12,080 nt of DNA from Acidobacteriota bacterium (GTDB lineage: Bacteria > Acidobacteriota > Holophagae > Thermotomaculales > Thermotomaculaceae): the NCBI GenBank assembly GCA_003650445.1, contig QMQE01000063.1, forward strand, positions 1 to 12,080, written 5' to 3'. Below, in pieces: positions 5,709 through 12,080 of the stretch. Numbering within the stretch: the stretch's first letter is position 1; each line of letters opens with the position of its first letter. A model generated the notes under the pieces. That model saw only the letters and a list, made by a program, of their open reading frames with translations, was not told the DNA's origin and made no database searches. Both the position numbers and the translations under genes were made by a program.

Positions 5709-7394
5709 TTGAGTAATCTCAACAAAGACAAGTATCTGGATATTAAGAATAAGGGAAAAGAAAGAGGCTATCTTCTCATTGATGAAATCAATGAAAGCCT
5801 GCATGATGAATCAACTTCCGGAGCTGAAATTGATGAACTTTTCCTTGAATTGGGATCCATGGGAATTTTTATTGTCGATTCTCCCGACAAAGTAAATGAG
5901 AAAGAATTGGCTTCCCGCAGCCAGGTAAAGGCAGATCGGGAAGAAGCGGCAGAAACGAATCAGCTGGAGCCCGGAGACATGGATCGTGCCAACGATCCGG
6001 TGCGTCTCTATCTGAAGGAAATGGGTAATGTGCCGTTGTTGACCCGGGAACAGGAAATCTTTTACGCTAAACAGATTGAGATGGGAATGAAGACGATGCT
6101 GAAAGCCCTTTCCAGAATGCGCATCGTTATTCCGTATCTTCTGCAGCTGGGAGATTTGATTGAAGAGAAGCCATTTCATTTGAAAGAAGTTCTGGATCTC
6201 AGCGACGCAGATGGAACCTCTGAAAAAACACTGGAACAATTGGAACATGGATTGCAGATTTTTCGTTCAATTCGTCAATGGGAAGCGGAGCTGAGAGAAA
6301 TGCTCGACACTTCAAGGAATCTTACAGAAAAGGATGAAATTACTAAATCCAATCGGAAAATCGCGAAACAGAAAGCCAGAATTTCCCGTGAAATCAGAAA
6401 ACTGCGGTTGAATTTCCATCATATGAACACGATGATAAACCTGGTGACCCGAAGATACAAGGAAATGGTCGCGCTGGAGCGTAGCCAGGATAAGCTTGAG
6501 GGGAAAATAAAAAACCCGGCTCTGGCAAAACTGCGGCCCAAATACATGAAACAATTGAAGCAGATGAAAACACGCTCCAACGAGCTGATGCATTCCCTTG
6601 GTACAGACATGGAGACATTCAAGCGAAATTACCTGCTTTTGAAAAAGGGTGAGCATGAGACCGAGAGCGCTAAAGACGAGCTCATTGAGTCCAACCTCCG
6701 ACTGGTTGTTTCCATTGCGAAGAAGTATACCAACCGTGGCCTGCAGTTTCTGGATTTGATTCAGGAAGGAAATATCGGCCTGATGAAAGCGGTGGAAAAG
6801 TTTGAATACCGCCGGGGCTACAAATTCTCCACCTATGCGACATGGTGGATTCGTCAGGCCATTACCCGTGCCATTGCAGATCAGGCGCGAACCATCCGGA
6901 TTCCAGTTCACATGATTGAAACCATCAACAAAGTGGTCCGGGTGTCCCGTCAGCTTGTTCAGGAATTTGGGAGGGAACCGACGCCGGAAGAAATCGCCCG
7001 TAAAATGGACCTCCCACTTTCCAAGATTCGTAAGATTATGAAAATTTCCCAGGACCCCATTTCACTGGAAACGCCCATCGGGGAAGAAGAAGACAGCCAT
7101 CTCGGAGACTTTCTCGAGGACAAGAAAAATACTTCTCCGGTTCAGTCTGTCATTGAGCAGAACCTCAGGGAGTCCGTGTTTGATGTACTGGAATCCCTTC
7201 CGGATCGCGAAGCAAAGGTATTGAAGATGCGTTTCGGGCTGGTTACCAATGGGGAACACACACTTGAAGAGGTCGGGCAGATGTTCGCGGTAACCCGCGA
7301 GCGTATCCGCCAGATTGAGTCCAAGGCATTACGGAAACTCCGCCATCCATCCAGGAGCCGGAAACTGAAAGCATTTCTGGAAGGCAGCCGGTAG
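5709..7394 (+). CDS. rpoD: RNA polymerase primary sigma factor (sigma-70 family, group 1)
   Basis: Directs core RNA polymerase to housekeeping promoters. From the TTG at 5709 the protein has 561 residues. Region 1.1 (about 5-60, with KERGYLLIDEIN and LGSMGIFIVD) marks a group 1 factor. Region 1.2 is at about 94-128 (NDPVRLYLKEMGNVPLLT). A charged, coiled-coil-rich non-conserved region spans about 130-320, intermediate between the short Firmicute and long enterobacterial forms. Region 2 starts near 321. Its -10 recognition and melting helix carries YATWWIRQAITRAI (about 376-389). Region 3 has GREPTPEEIA. Region 4 ends with the helix-turn-helix that reads the -35 box (TLEEVGQMFAVTRERIRQIE, about 518-537). 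All conserved regions are intact. The TTG start is chosen because of AGGAGG 7 nt upstream and because the next residues match region 1.1. trmFO follows 2 nt later. Confidence 0.97.
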   Translation: MSNLNKDKYLDIKNKGKERGYLLIDEINESLHDESTSGAEIDELFLELGSMGIFIVDSPDKVNEKELASRSQVKADREEAAETNQLEPGDMDRANDPVRLYLKEMGNVPLLTREQEIFYAKQIEMGMKTMLKALSRMRIVIPYLLQLGDLIEEKPFHLKEVLDLSDADGTSEKTLEQLEHGLQIFRSIRQWEAELREMLDTSRNLTEKDEITKSNRKIAKQKARISREIRKLRLNFHHMNTMINLVTRRYKEMVALERSQDKLEGKIKNPALAKLRPKYMKQLKQMKTRSNELMHSLGTDMETFKRNYLLLKKGEHETESAKDELIESNLRLVVSIAKKYTNRGLQFLDLIQEGNIGLMKAVEKFEYRRGYKFSTYATWWIRQAITRAIADQARTIRIPVHMIETINKVVRVSRQLVQEFGREPTPEEIARKMDLPLSKIRKIMKISQDPISLETPIGEEEDSHLGDFLEDKKNTSPVQSVIEQNLRESVFDVLESLPDREAKVLKMRFGLVTNGEHTLEEVGQMFAVTRERIRQIESKALRKLRHPSRSRKLKAFLEGSR

Positions 7395-7396
7395 AA

Positions 7397-8734
7397 GTGG
7401 CAGTGAAACAGGTTCGGATTATCGGGGGCGGCCTTGCCGGTTGTGAGGCCGCCCTTTTTTTGGCCAAGCACGAATTTTCCGTCACCCTCTACGATATGAA
7501 ACCGGAGAAATATACCGAAGCCCACAGAGCGGATACCCTTGCGGAACTGGTCTGTTCCAATTCCTTCCGTTCCGACAGTCTGGCCAACGCAGTGGGGCTT
7601 CTAAAGGCTGAAATGCGGTTGCTGGGCTCAGCCGTGATGGAAGCTGCGGACAGCACGAAGATACCGGCTGGCTCCGCTCTCGCTGTGGACCGGGCTAAAT
7701 TTTCCGGCCACCTGACTGAAAAGGTAATGAATCATCCGAATATCCGGTTCATTTCAAAGGAAGTAACGGAGTTTGACCCGGATGAACCGGGGGTTTTCAC
7801 TGTTCTGTCGCCGGGCCCATTGGTGAGCAAGGGCTTGTCCGTTTTTCTGCAGAAATTGACCGGTGAAGAACATCTGAATTTCTATGATGCAATTGCGCCG
7901 ATTATTTCAAGGGATTCAATAGATGAATCGAAGACATTTATGGCATCCCGTTACGACAAGGGTGGAGCGGATTATCTCAACTGTCCCATGGATAGAAAAA
8001 CTTATCTGAGTTTTTACAAAGAGCTGATTGAAGCGGAAACAACCAAGCTCCATGGATTTGAAAAGGACAGAAAACTCTTTGAGGGATGCCTACCGGCTGA
8101 GGAGATTGCACGACGGGGAGAAGACGCCCTTCGTTTCGGCCCCCTGAAGCCGGTGGGACTGCGCCATCCGGAAACCGGCGAAGAGTTCTACGCTGTGGTT
8201 CAGCTGAGGAAGGAGGACAGGGAAGGGCGGTATTTCAACCTCGTTGGCTTTCAGACCCACCTGAAACAGGGAGAACAGCGCCGGGTATTCCGCATGATTC
8301 CAGGCCTGGAAGCCGCGCATTTTGAGCGCTACGGAAGCATGCATCGAAACACGTTTATCAATTCTCCGGAATTGTTAAACTTCGATTTCTCAATGAAAAA
8401 GTACCGGAACCTCTTTGTTGCGGGGCAGCTTTCCGGAGTGGAGGGCTACCTTGAATCCGCTGCTTCCGGCCTGATTGCCGCAATTTTCATCCTGTTCCGT
8501 GAAAAGGGTATGGAAACCTCGTTTTTCCCTGAGAAAACGATGCTGGGGGGCCTTTCCCGCCACGTTTCCATGCCAAATGCCCAGTTTCAGCCATCCAACG
8601 CGATTTTTGCCATGGTTCCGGCACCGGAACAGCGTATCCGGGGCGGCCGACGGGCAAGGCGGGAATACCTGTCAACCCGGGCATTGGACTCCTTGAAAGA
8701 ATACCTGACAGAAAATCCCTTTCTGCAGCAATAA
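7397..8734 (+). CDS. trmFO: Methylenetetrahydrofolate-tRNA-(uracil-5-)-methyltransferase
   Basis: Flavoenzyme that makes 5-methyluridine at position 54 (T-loop) of tRNAs, using 5,10-methylenetetrahydrofolate as carbon donor and FAD as cofactor. The N-terminal dinucleotide fold carries GGGLAGCEA at 10-18. The family cysteine motif VCSNSFRSD puts C53 in place. A second conserved cysteine is C231 in FEGCLPAEEIA. The C-terminal FAD-contacting GQLSGVEGYLESAASG is intact. At 445 residues it has the usual length. The start is GTG 7397, two bases after the rpoD stop, with a GTG two codons later as an alternative. No strong SD is seen, so reinitiation after rpoD is likely. A functional link to rpoD is not evident and co-transcription may simply serve growth-related expression. 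Confidence 0.96.
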   Translation: MAVKQVRIIGGGLAGCEAALFLAKHEFSVTLYDMKPEKYTEAHRADTLAELVCSNSFRSDSLANAVGLLKAEMRLLGSAVMEAADSTKIPAGSALAVDRAKFSGHLTEKVMNHPNIRFISKEVTEFDPDEPGVFTVLSPGPLVSKGLSVFLQKLTGEEHLNFYDAIAPIISRDSIDESKTFMASRYDKGGADYLNCPMDRKTYLSFYKELIEAETTKLHGFEKDRKLFEGCLPAEEIARRGEDALRFGPLKPVGLRHPETGEEFYAVVQLRKEDREGRYFNLVGFQTHLKQGEQRRVFRMIPGLEAAHFERYGSMHRNTFINSPELLNFDFSMKKYRNLFVAGQLSGVEGYLESAASGLIAAIFILFREKGMETSFFPEKTMLGGLSRHVSMPNAQFQPSNAIFAMVPAPEQRIRGGRRARREYLSTRALDSLKEYLTENPFLQQ

Positions 8735-8758
8735 AAAAAGGGCCGCAATCTGCGGCCC
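8733..8758 (-). terminator. Intrinsic terminator of the S9 peptidase gene
   Basis: GGGCCGC (8740-8746) and GCGGCCC (8752-8758) form a perfect 7-bp GC-only stem around AATCT. On the minus strand it is followed by seven T (complement of 8733-8739), a textbook terminator for the peptidase. The U-run overlaps the trmFO stop codon. Plus-strand transcripts pass through the same hairpin but have no T-run after it, so it is at best a weak terminator for trmFO. Confidence 0.9.
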
Positions 8759-8779
8759 GTATTCAGTAAACAATCAACA

Positions 8780-10813
8780 TTACTGTTTTTGCGGTTTACA
8801 CCAGCGGTTCATCCAGTCAATGACGGATTTGTGCCAGAATTTGCTGTTAACCGGTTTCAACACCCAGTGGTTCTCATCCGGGAACACGATGAGTTTGGAG
8901 GGAATGCCTCTGCGCTGCAGCGCGTTGAAGGTAGACAGCCCTTCGGACAGGTTTACCCGATAATCATGGCCGCCGTGGATCACCATCATCGGTGTTTTCC
9001 AGTTTTTTACATAGCGTGAGGGGGACCATTTTTCGTACAGTTTCGGGTTCTGGAAAGGAGTGCCGCCGAATTCATATTCCGGGAACCAGAGTTCTTCGGT
9101 GTTGTAATAAGAAGAATACTGGTCAAAGTCTCCGTCGTGATTGATGAGGCAGACAAATTTGTTCGGGGCATTTCCGGCAATCCAGTTGATCATGAACCCG
9201 CCGAAAGACGCGCCCAGTGCTCCCATCCGGTTTTTGTCCACAAACTTGTAGTTGTTCACGACATAATCCAGGCCGTCCATCAGGTCATGGAAGGGTCGGT
9301 CCCCCCAATGCTTTTCGATGGCTTCCCGGAACTTGTCACCGTAACCAGTGCTGCCCCTGAAATCTATAGCAACAACAACATAGCCCTGTGCCGGTAGAAT
9401 CTGCAGATTCCAGCGGTAGTGGAAGTTATCTTCCCAGGAGCCTTGCGGGCCGCCATGGATGTAAAAGGCCAGCGGATATTTCTGCCCCTCCTTGAAATTG
9501 ACGGGACGAAGGAGCCAGCCGTGAACGCGTACATTGTCCCGGTCGGTGAACCAGAACTCTTCCGGTTCGCTGAAGGCGACAGCTTTGACCCGTTCGTCGT
9601 TGAAATGGCTGATTTTTGTGGTTTGCGCGGTTTTGAGGTCGAATTTGTATACCTCTGTGGGAGCCACCAGGCTGTTTTGCGTGAAAAAGAGATGATTCCC
9701 GTTGCATAAAAGGCTGCTGTTGGTGTGTTGGGAAACCAGTTCAGTAATTTTGTTTGTTGCCATGTTCATATCGAAGATACGGAAATGCGCTTCCTTGTCC
9801 GCGATAAAATACATATCCTTCCCGCTGTCCGAGAGAATCATGCCGGATGGGGAATACTGGAAGTTTTCAGTCAGATTGACTGTTTTTCCGGTTTTGAGAT
9901 TCCGGCGCATCAGGCGGAACCGGTCTGCCTCATAGCCTGGAATCTGCATCGCGAGGTAGTAGATATAGCGGCCGTCCGGCGAATAAAGGGGGGAAGAATC
10001 CCAGGCCCTGTTGGCCATTGTCAGGTTTGTGCGGGTTTTGGATGCAAGGTCGTAGGCATACACGTCAAAGTTGGTTGTCCACGCACGATCACGGCCCAGT
10101 TTTGTGGTAAACGCGATGGTTTTTTCATCCGGAGACCAGTTGAATTCGTCCGGCCCGCCGAAGGGTTCAGAGGGACAGTTTCCGTTCATTCCCTCCATGA
10201 CATCCACCGGCACGCCGCCTTTCACGGGCATGTAGAATACGTGGTTCCATTTGCCGTTTTCCCACTTGTCCCAGTGGCGGACAAAGAGTTCGGTGTATAC
10301 CCTGGCGGAACATTTGCTCTCGGCTTTCTTTTTGTCCCGTTTCGCGATTTCACAGAGCTTGGAGGTTTCCGGATAGACCTCTGTTGTGAATGAAAAATAG
10401 TTGCCTTTCGGGGACAATTTCAGGTTCCCGATTGAAACCGGAAAATGGGTCACCTGCCTGGCTTCTCCCCCTTCCATGGACAGGGCGAAAATCTGTACCG
10501 TTCCGGTTCTTGAGGACAGGAAATAAAGAGTATTCCCGTCTTTCGAGAAAATAGGGTTGAAGTCTGCAGCGTTGTTGTTGGTCAGTTGCCGCATGTGGCC
10601 GGTTGCCGTGTCAATAAGGAAAATATCCGCGTTTCCCCGATTGGCTTCAAGTGAATATTCTGATGCCACAACCGCAATCTGCTTTCCATCAGGGGCAGCC
10701 GCGATTGAGCCCACCCGCTGCATGGAAATCATGTCATTAAACGTAAAGGGATGGCCGGCCGCAAACAGGGGAAGCGCCAGTCCCGAAATAAGAAGAAAAA
10801 ACAGTTTTTTCAT
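8780..10813 (-). CDS. Exported S9-family serine peptidase, dipeptidyl peptidase 5-like
   Basis: A secreted or periplasmic prolyl-oligopeptidase-family enzyme expected to remove dipeptides or short peptides. Residues 1-18 are a cleavable signal peptide (MKKLFFLL..., cut near LFA/AG). Residues about 30-400 contain a seven-bladed-type beta-propeller with PD40/TolB-like repeats such as FSKDGNTLYFLSS, WSPDEKTIAFT and YSPDGRYIYYLA. The alpha/beta-hydrolase domain follows, with HGGPQGSW (oxyanion region) and the nucleophile S536 in GASFGGF. The catalytic aspartate is D617 in GGHDYRV and the histidine H649 in DENHW. All three catalytic residues are present. The 677-aa size, triad spacing and RHWDKW motif resemble DPP5 of Porphyromonas-type bacteria, which supports amino-acid scavenging from peptides. 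The DPP5 assignment is an inference and S9 membership is firm. SD GGGAGGA lies just before the ATG. The unit is monocistronic with its own promoter and terminator. Confidence 0.95.
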   Translation of the reverse strand: MKKLFFLLISGLALPLFAAGHPFTFNDMISMQRVGSIAAAPDGKQIAVVASEYSLEANRGNADIFLIDTATGHMRQLTNNNAADFNPIFSKDGNTLYFLSSRTGTVQIFALSMEGGEARQVTHFPVSIGNLKLSPKGNYFSFTTEVYPETSKLCEIAKRDKKKAESKCSARVYTELFVRHWDKWENGKWNHVFYMPVKGGVPVDVMEGMNGNCPSEPFGGPDEFNWSPDEKTIAFTTKLGRDRAWTTNFDVYAYDLASKTRTNLTMANRAWDSSPLYSPDGRYIYYLAMQIPGYEADRFRLMRRNLKTGKTVNLTENFQYSPSGMILSDSGKDMYFIADKEAHFRIFDMNMATNKITELVSQHTNSSLLCNGNHLFFTQNSLVAPTEVYKFDLKTAQTTKISHFNDERVKAVAFSEPEEFWFTDRDNVRVHGWLLRPVNFKEGQKYPLAFYIHGGPQGSWEDNFHYRWNLQILPAQGYVVVAIDFRGSTGYGDKFREAIEKHWGDRPFHDLMDGLDYVVNNYKFVDKNRMGALGASFGGFMINWIAGNAPNKFVCLINHDGDFDQYSSYYNTEELWFPEYEFGGTPFQNPKLYEKWSPSRYVKNWKTPMMVIHGGHDYRVNLSEGLSTFNALQRRGIPSKLIVFPDENHWVLKPVNSKFWHKSVIDWMNRWCKPQKQ

Positions 10814-10843
10814 ATGTCCTCCCGGATATTTTTGACAGGGCTG

Positions 10844-10852
10844 ATTATAGCA
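10844..10852 (-). promoter_or_regulatory. Extended -10 promoter of the S9 peptidase
   Basis: On the minus strand the site reads TGCTATAAT, a perfect extended -10 (TGn plus TATAAT). No good -35 hexamer occurs 16-18 bp upstream, as is usual for this class. The predicted start is near 10837, leaving a leader of about 24 nt with GGGAGGA close to the ATG. Confidence 0.7.
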
Positions 10853-10860
10853 TAGTGCTG

Positions 10861-10869
10861 TGTTACAAT
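10861..10869 (+). promoter_or_regulatory. Extended -10 promoter of the glycosyltransferase gene
   Basis: TGTTACAAT combines the TGn extension with TACAAT (5 of 6). The matching -35 position 17 bp upstream reads CTGATT (weak). The predicted start is near 10876, giving a 21-nt leader. The -10 is only 11 bp from the extended -10 of the divergent peptidase promoter. Confidence 0.5.
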
Positions 10870-10883
10870 ACCCCCGCCCGAAA

Positions 10884-10890
10884 GGGGAGG
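10884..10890 (+). promoter_or_regulatory. Ribosome binding site deciding the glycosyltransferase start
   Basis: GGGGAGG lies six bases before ATG 10897. The frame is open upstream to a GTG at 10855, but that start would sit upstream of the predicted transcription start and has no SD. Confidence 0.85.
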
Positions 10891-10896
10891 ATTAAT

Positions 10897-11682
10897 ATGG
10901 AAATCACTGGAATAATTATCGCAAAAAATGAGGCTAAATATATCACCAAAGCTATCGAAAGCCTTCTTTCGGTATGTGAAAGAGTTATTGTTGTGGATTC
11001 CGGTAGTGATGATGGAACCCATAAGCTCGCGGAGCAGGCCGGGGCAAGTGTCGTTTTTCATGAATGGGAAGGATTTAAAGGCCAACGACGTTTCGCTGAT
11101 ACAGTGGTTGAAACCGACTGGGTGCTGGTTCTCGATGCCGACGAACGATTGTCTGCTGGCCTGGCATCGGCAATATTGAAGCTTAAAGAAAAACCGGATA
11201 CATCTGAAATCCATGCGTATTCACTGCAACGCAATCTCCATTTCATGGGAAAGTGTTTTCGGAACAATTTTCTCACTTCTGAATGGAAAACAAGACTTTA
11301 CAATCGAAAATATTGCAAATGGGTTGGAGGGAGCGTTCATGAGACAGTGTCTGTCAATGGGAAAACCGGGAAAATTCCCTATTCGATTGATCATTATCCC
11401 TTTGAAAATCTAAAAGATGCAAAAGAAAAACTCCGGCTCTATGGAGAACTTAAGGCACAGGACAAATATAAGCGGGGAAAACGGGTCGGATTTTTCGGCA
11501 TCTTGCTGCACATCATAATTACCTTTCTGAAAAAATATATCTTACAATGTTATTTCCTCGGTGGGACACCGGGGCTGATTCTGTCCTGGCTGGAAACCGA
11601 TTACACGGCGATTAAGTACATGAAATTATATGAATTGAACCACTCTGATAAAGACAAGGAGAAAAACAATGACGCAGAATAA
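10897..11682 (+). CDS. Glycosyltransferase family 2, WaaE/LgtF-like
   Basis: Inverting nucleotide-sugar-dependent transferase, probably acting at the inner face of the cytoplasmic membrane on a lipopolysaccharide core or another envelope glycan. The 261-residue protein starts with the GT-A nucleotide-binding strand (EITGIIIAKNEAKYI). It has DSGSDDGT at 34-41 and the metal-binding DADER at 80-84. W-K-T-R-L-Y and SVHETV (146-151) follow. The pattern I-D-H-Y-P-F near 164-169 with a downstream YGELKAQDKYKRGKR is typical of the WaaE/KdtX-type small GT2 enzymes. Residues about 198-231 are hydrophobic or amphipathic and probably attach to the membrane. Donor and acceptor cannot be told from sequence. 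The start at 10897 is preferred over GTG 10855 because of the SD and the family N-terminus. Its 3' end overlaps the next gene by 14 nt, and that gene's SD lies inside this coding sequence. Confidence 0.92.
   Translation: MEITGIIIAKNEAKYITKAIESLLSVCERVIVVDSGSDDGTHKLAEQAGASVVFHEWEGFKGQRRFADTVVETDWVLVLDADERLSAGLASAILKLKEKPDTSEIHAYSLQRNLHFMGKCFRNNFLTSEWKTRLYNRKYCKWVGGSVHETVSVNGKTGKIPYSIDHYPFENLKDAKEKLRLYGELKAQDKYKRGKRVGFFGILLHIIITFLKKYILQCYFLGGTPGLILSWLETDYTAIKYMKLYELNHSDKDKEKNNDAE
11656..11661 (+). promoter_or_regulatory. Ribosome binding site of the citryl-CoA lyase-like gene
   Basis: AAGGAG seven bases before ATG 11669, located inside the last codons of the glycosyltransferase gene. It supports translation of the downstream gene from the same transcript. 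Confidence 0.75.
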
Positions 11683-12080
11683 TCTGAGCTGGGAAACATC
11701 TGTAACAAAAATTGAGCCCAATAAAATTCAGCTGCGGGGCTACCCCATTGACGAACTCATGGGGAAAGTACCGTTTGCCTCTGCTGTTTACCTTGCGTTG
11801 AAAGGGGAACTTCCCACCCCGGCAATCGGACGGCTCATGGACATCATGCTGGTATCCAGCGTGGATCACGGGGCAACGCCGCCGTCCACCCTCACGGCCC
11901 GTACCGTGGCATCCACCGGAGCGCCGCTGAACGCCTGCATTGCCGCCGGTATCCTTGCCATCAACAAATTTCACGGCGGTGCCATTGAAAACTGCATGCA
12001 CTTTGTTAAAGAAGTTGTCAAAACTGCGGATTCCGACGGCATCTCACTGGAAAAAGCCGCATTGAAGCTGGTTCGGGAAA
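11669..12080 (+). CDS. Citryl-CoA lyase / citrate synthase-family protein (N-terminal part, runs off the window)
   Basis: Only the first 137 codons are present. The reading frame opens with ATG 11669, after AAGGAG, and overlaps the glycosyltransferase stop. RGYPIDELMGKVPFASAVYLALKGELP (23-49) matches the citrate-synthase-fold signature G-x-x-I-x-x-L ... Y-L-x-x-x-G-E-L-P. DHGATPPST (66-74) has H67 where citrate synthase has its first active-site histidine. AGILAINKFHGGA (93-105) gives the second, H102. The D-H-G form, the short N-terminus and the PPS segment point to the compact citryl-CoA lyase branch, related to the C-terminal part of ATP-citrate lyase, rather than to a full citrate synthase. 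The expected reaction is cleavage or formation of the C-C bond between acetyl-CoA and an oxo-acid. The third catalytic residue (an aspartate) lies beyond the window. The substrate is not determinable, and a role with the glycosyltransferase is unexplained. Confidence 0.88.
   Translation, partial: MTQNNLSWETSVTKIEPNKIQLRGYPIDELMGKVPFASAVYLALKGELPTPAIGRLMDIMLVSSVDHGATPPSTLTARTVASTGAPLNACIAAGILAINKFHGGAIENCMHFVKEVVKTADSDGISLEKAALKLVRE

Noticed and set aside
6312..6911. Long minus-strand open frame opposite rpoD (199 codons)
   Set aside because: It is a shadow of the strongly conserved sigma factor frame, with no SD and no recognisable protein pattern.
9725..10393. Plus-strand open frame of 222 codons inside the S9 peptidase gene
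   Set aside because: It is antisense to clear beta-propeller repeats, lacks an SD and has no family signature.
10832..10837. Perfect TTGACA on the plus strand as the -35 box of the glycosyltransferase
   Set aside because: It is 26 bp from TACAAT at 10864 and only 9 bp from the TATAGC at 10847, so neither spacing is usable. It lies inside the peptidase leader on the other strand.
1..12080. Defence island, toxin-antitoxin pair, prophage or transposon
   Set aside because: Every long gene has a housekeeping, envelope or metabolic assignment, or lies in such an operon. No integrase, transposase, terminal inverted repeat or small paired genes are visible.

Overview
This window looks like chromosomal core sequence of a Gram-negative bacterium of moderate GC content. 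The evidence is a DXP-dependent vitamin B6 gene (pdxJ), a WaaE/LgtF-like lipopolysaccharide-type glycosyltransferase, and exported envelope proteins with lipobox-like or signal-peptidase-type leaders. The gene order cdaA-cdaR-glmM-pdxJ is one I associate with deltaproteobacterial-type genomes, and an Acidobacteriota-like lineage is also possible. The taxon cannot be fixed from the sequence alone. I see no tRNA, rRNA, CRISPR array, insertion sequence, phage gene or defence system.

Left part (1-5538, all genes on the minus strand). A DNA-binding protein HU gene has its own strong promoter, carrying a helically phased upstream A/T element, and its own terminator. To its right, and transcribed toward it, is a tightly packed cluster: cdaA (diadenylate cyclase), cdaR (YbbR-domain regulator), glmM (phosphoglucosamine mutase), pdxJ (pyridoxine 5'-phosphate synthase) and an exported protein of unknown function with a BamE-like C-terminus. 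The first four genes overlap or abut, so they are almost certainly one transcript. The cluster joins c-di-AMP signalling to the first committed precursor of peptidoglycan and lipopolysaccharide.

Middle (5539-8779). A short divergent promoter region separates cdaA from the plus-strand pair rpoD (primary sigma factor) and trmFO (folate/FAD-dependent tRNA U54 methyltransferase), which lie 2 nt apart. The likely true rpoD start is a TTG behind a perfect AGGAGG. The likely cdaA start is a GTG behind another.

Right part (8780-12080). A minus-strand, exported S9-family serine peptidase resembling dipeptidyl peptidase 5 ends in a hairpin terminator whose U-run overlaps the trmFO stop codon. It is divergent from a plus-strand GT2 glycosyltransferase, which overlaps by 14 nt a citryl-CoA lyase/citrate synthase-family gene that runs off the window. 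The two divergent promoters are both extended -10 type and so close that they should exclude each other.

Most of the window is ordinary housekeeping content. The points most worth a second look are an approximately 8-residue gap in GlmM next to its metal-binding loop, the phased upstream element of the HU promoter, the mutually exclusive extended -10 promoters, the BamE-like exported protein at the end of the c-di-AMP operon, and the overlap of a glycosyltransferase with a citryl-CoA lyase-like gene.
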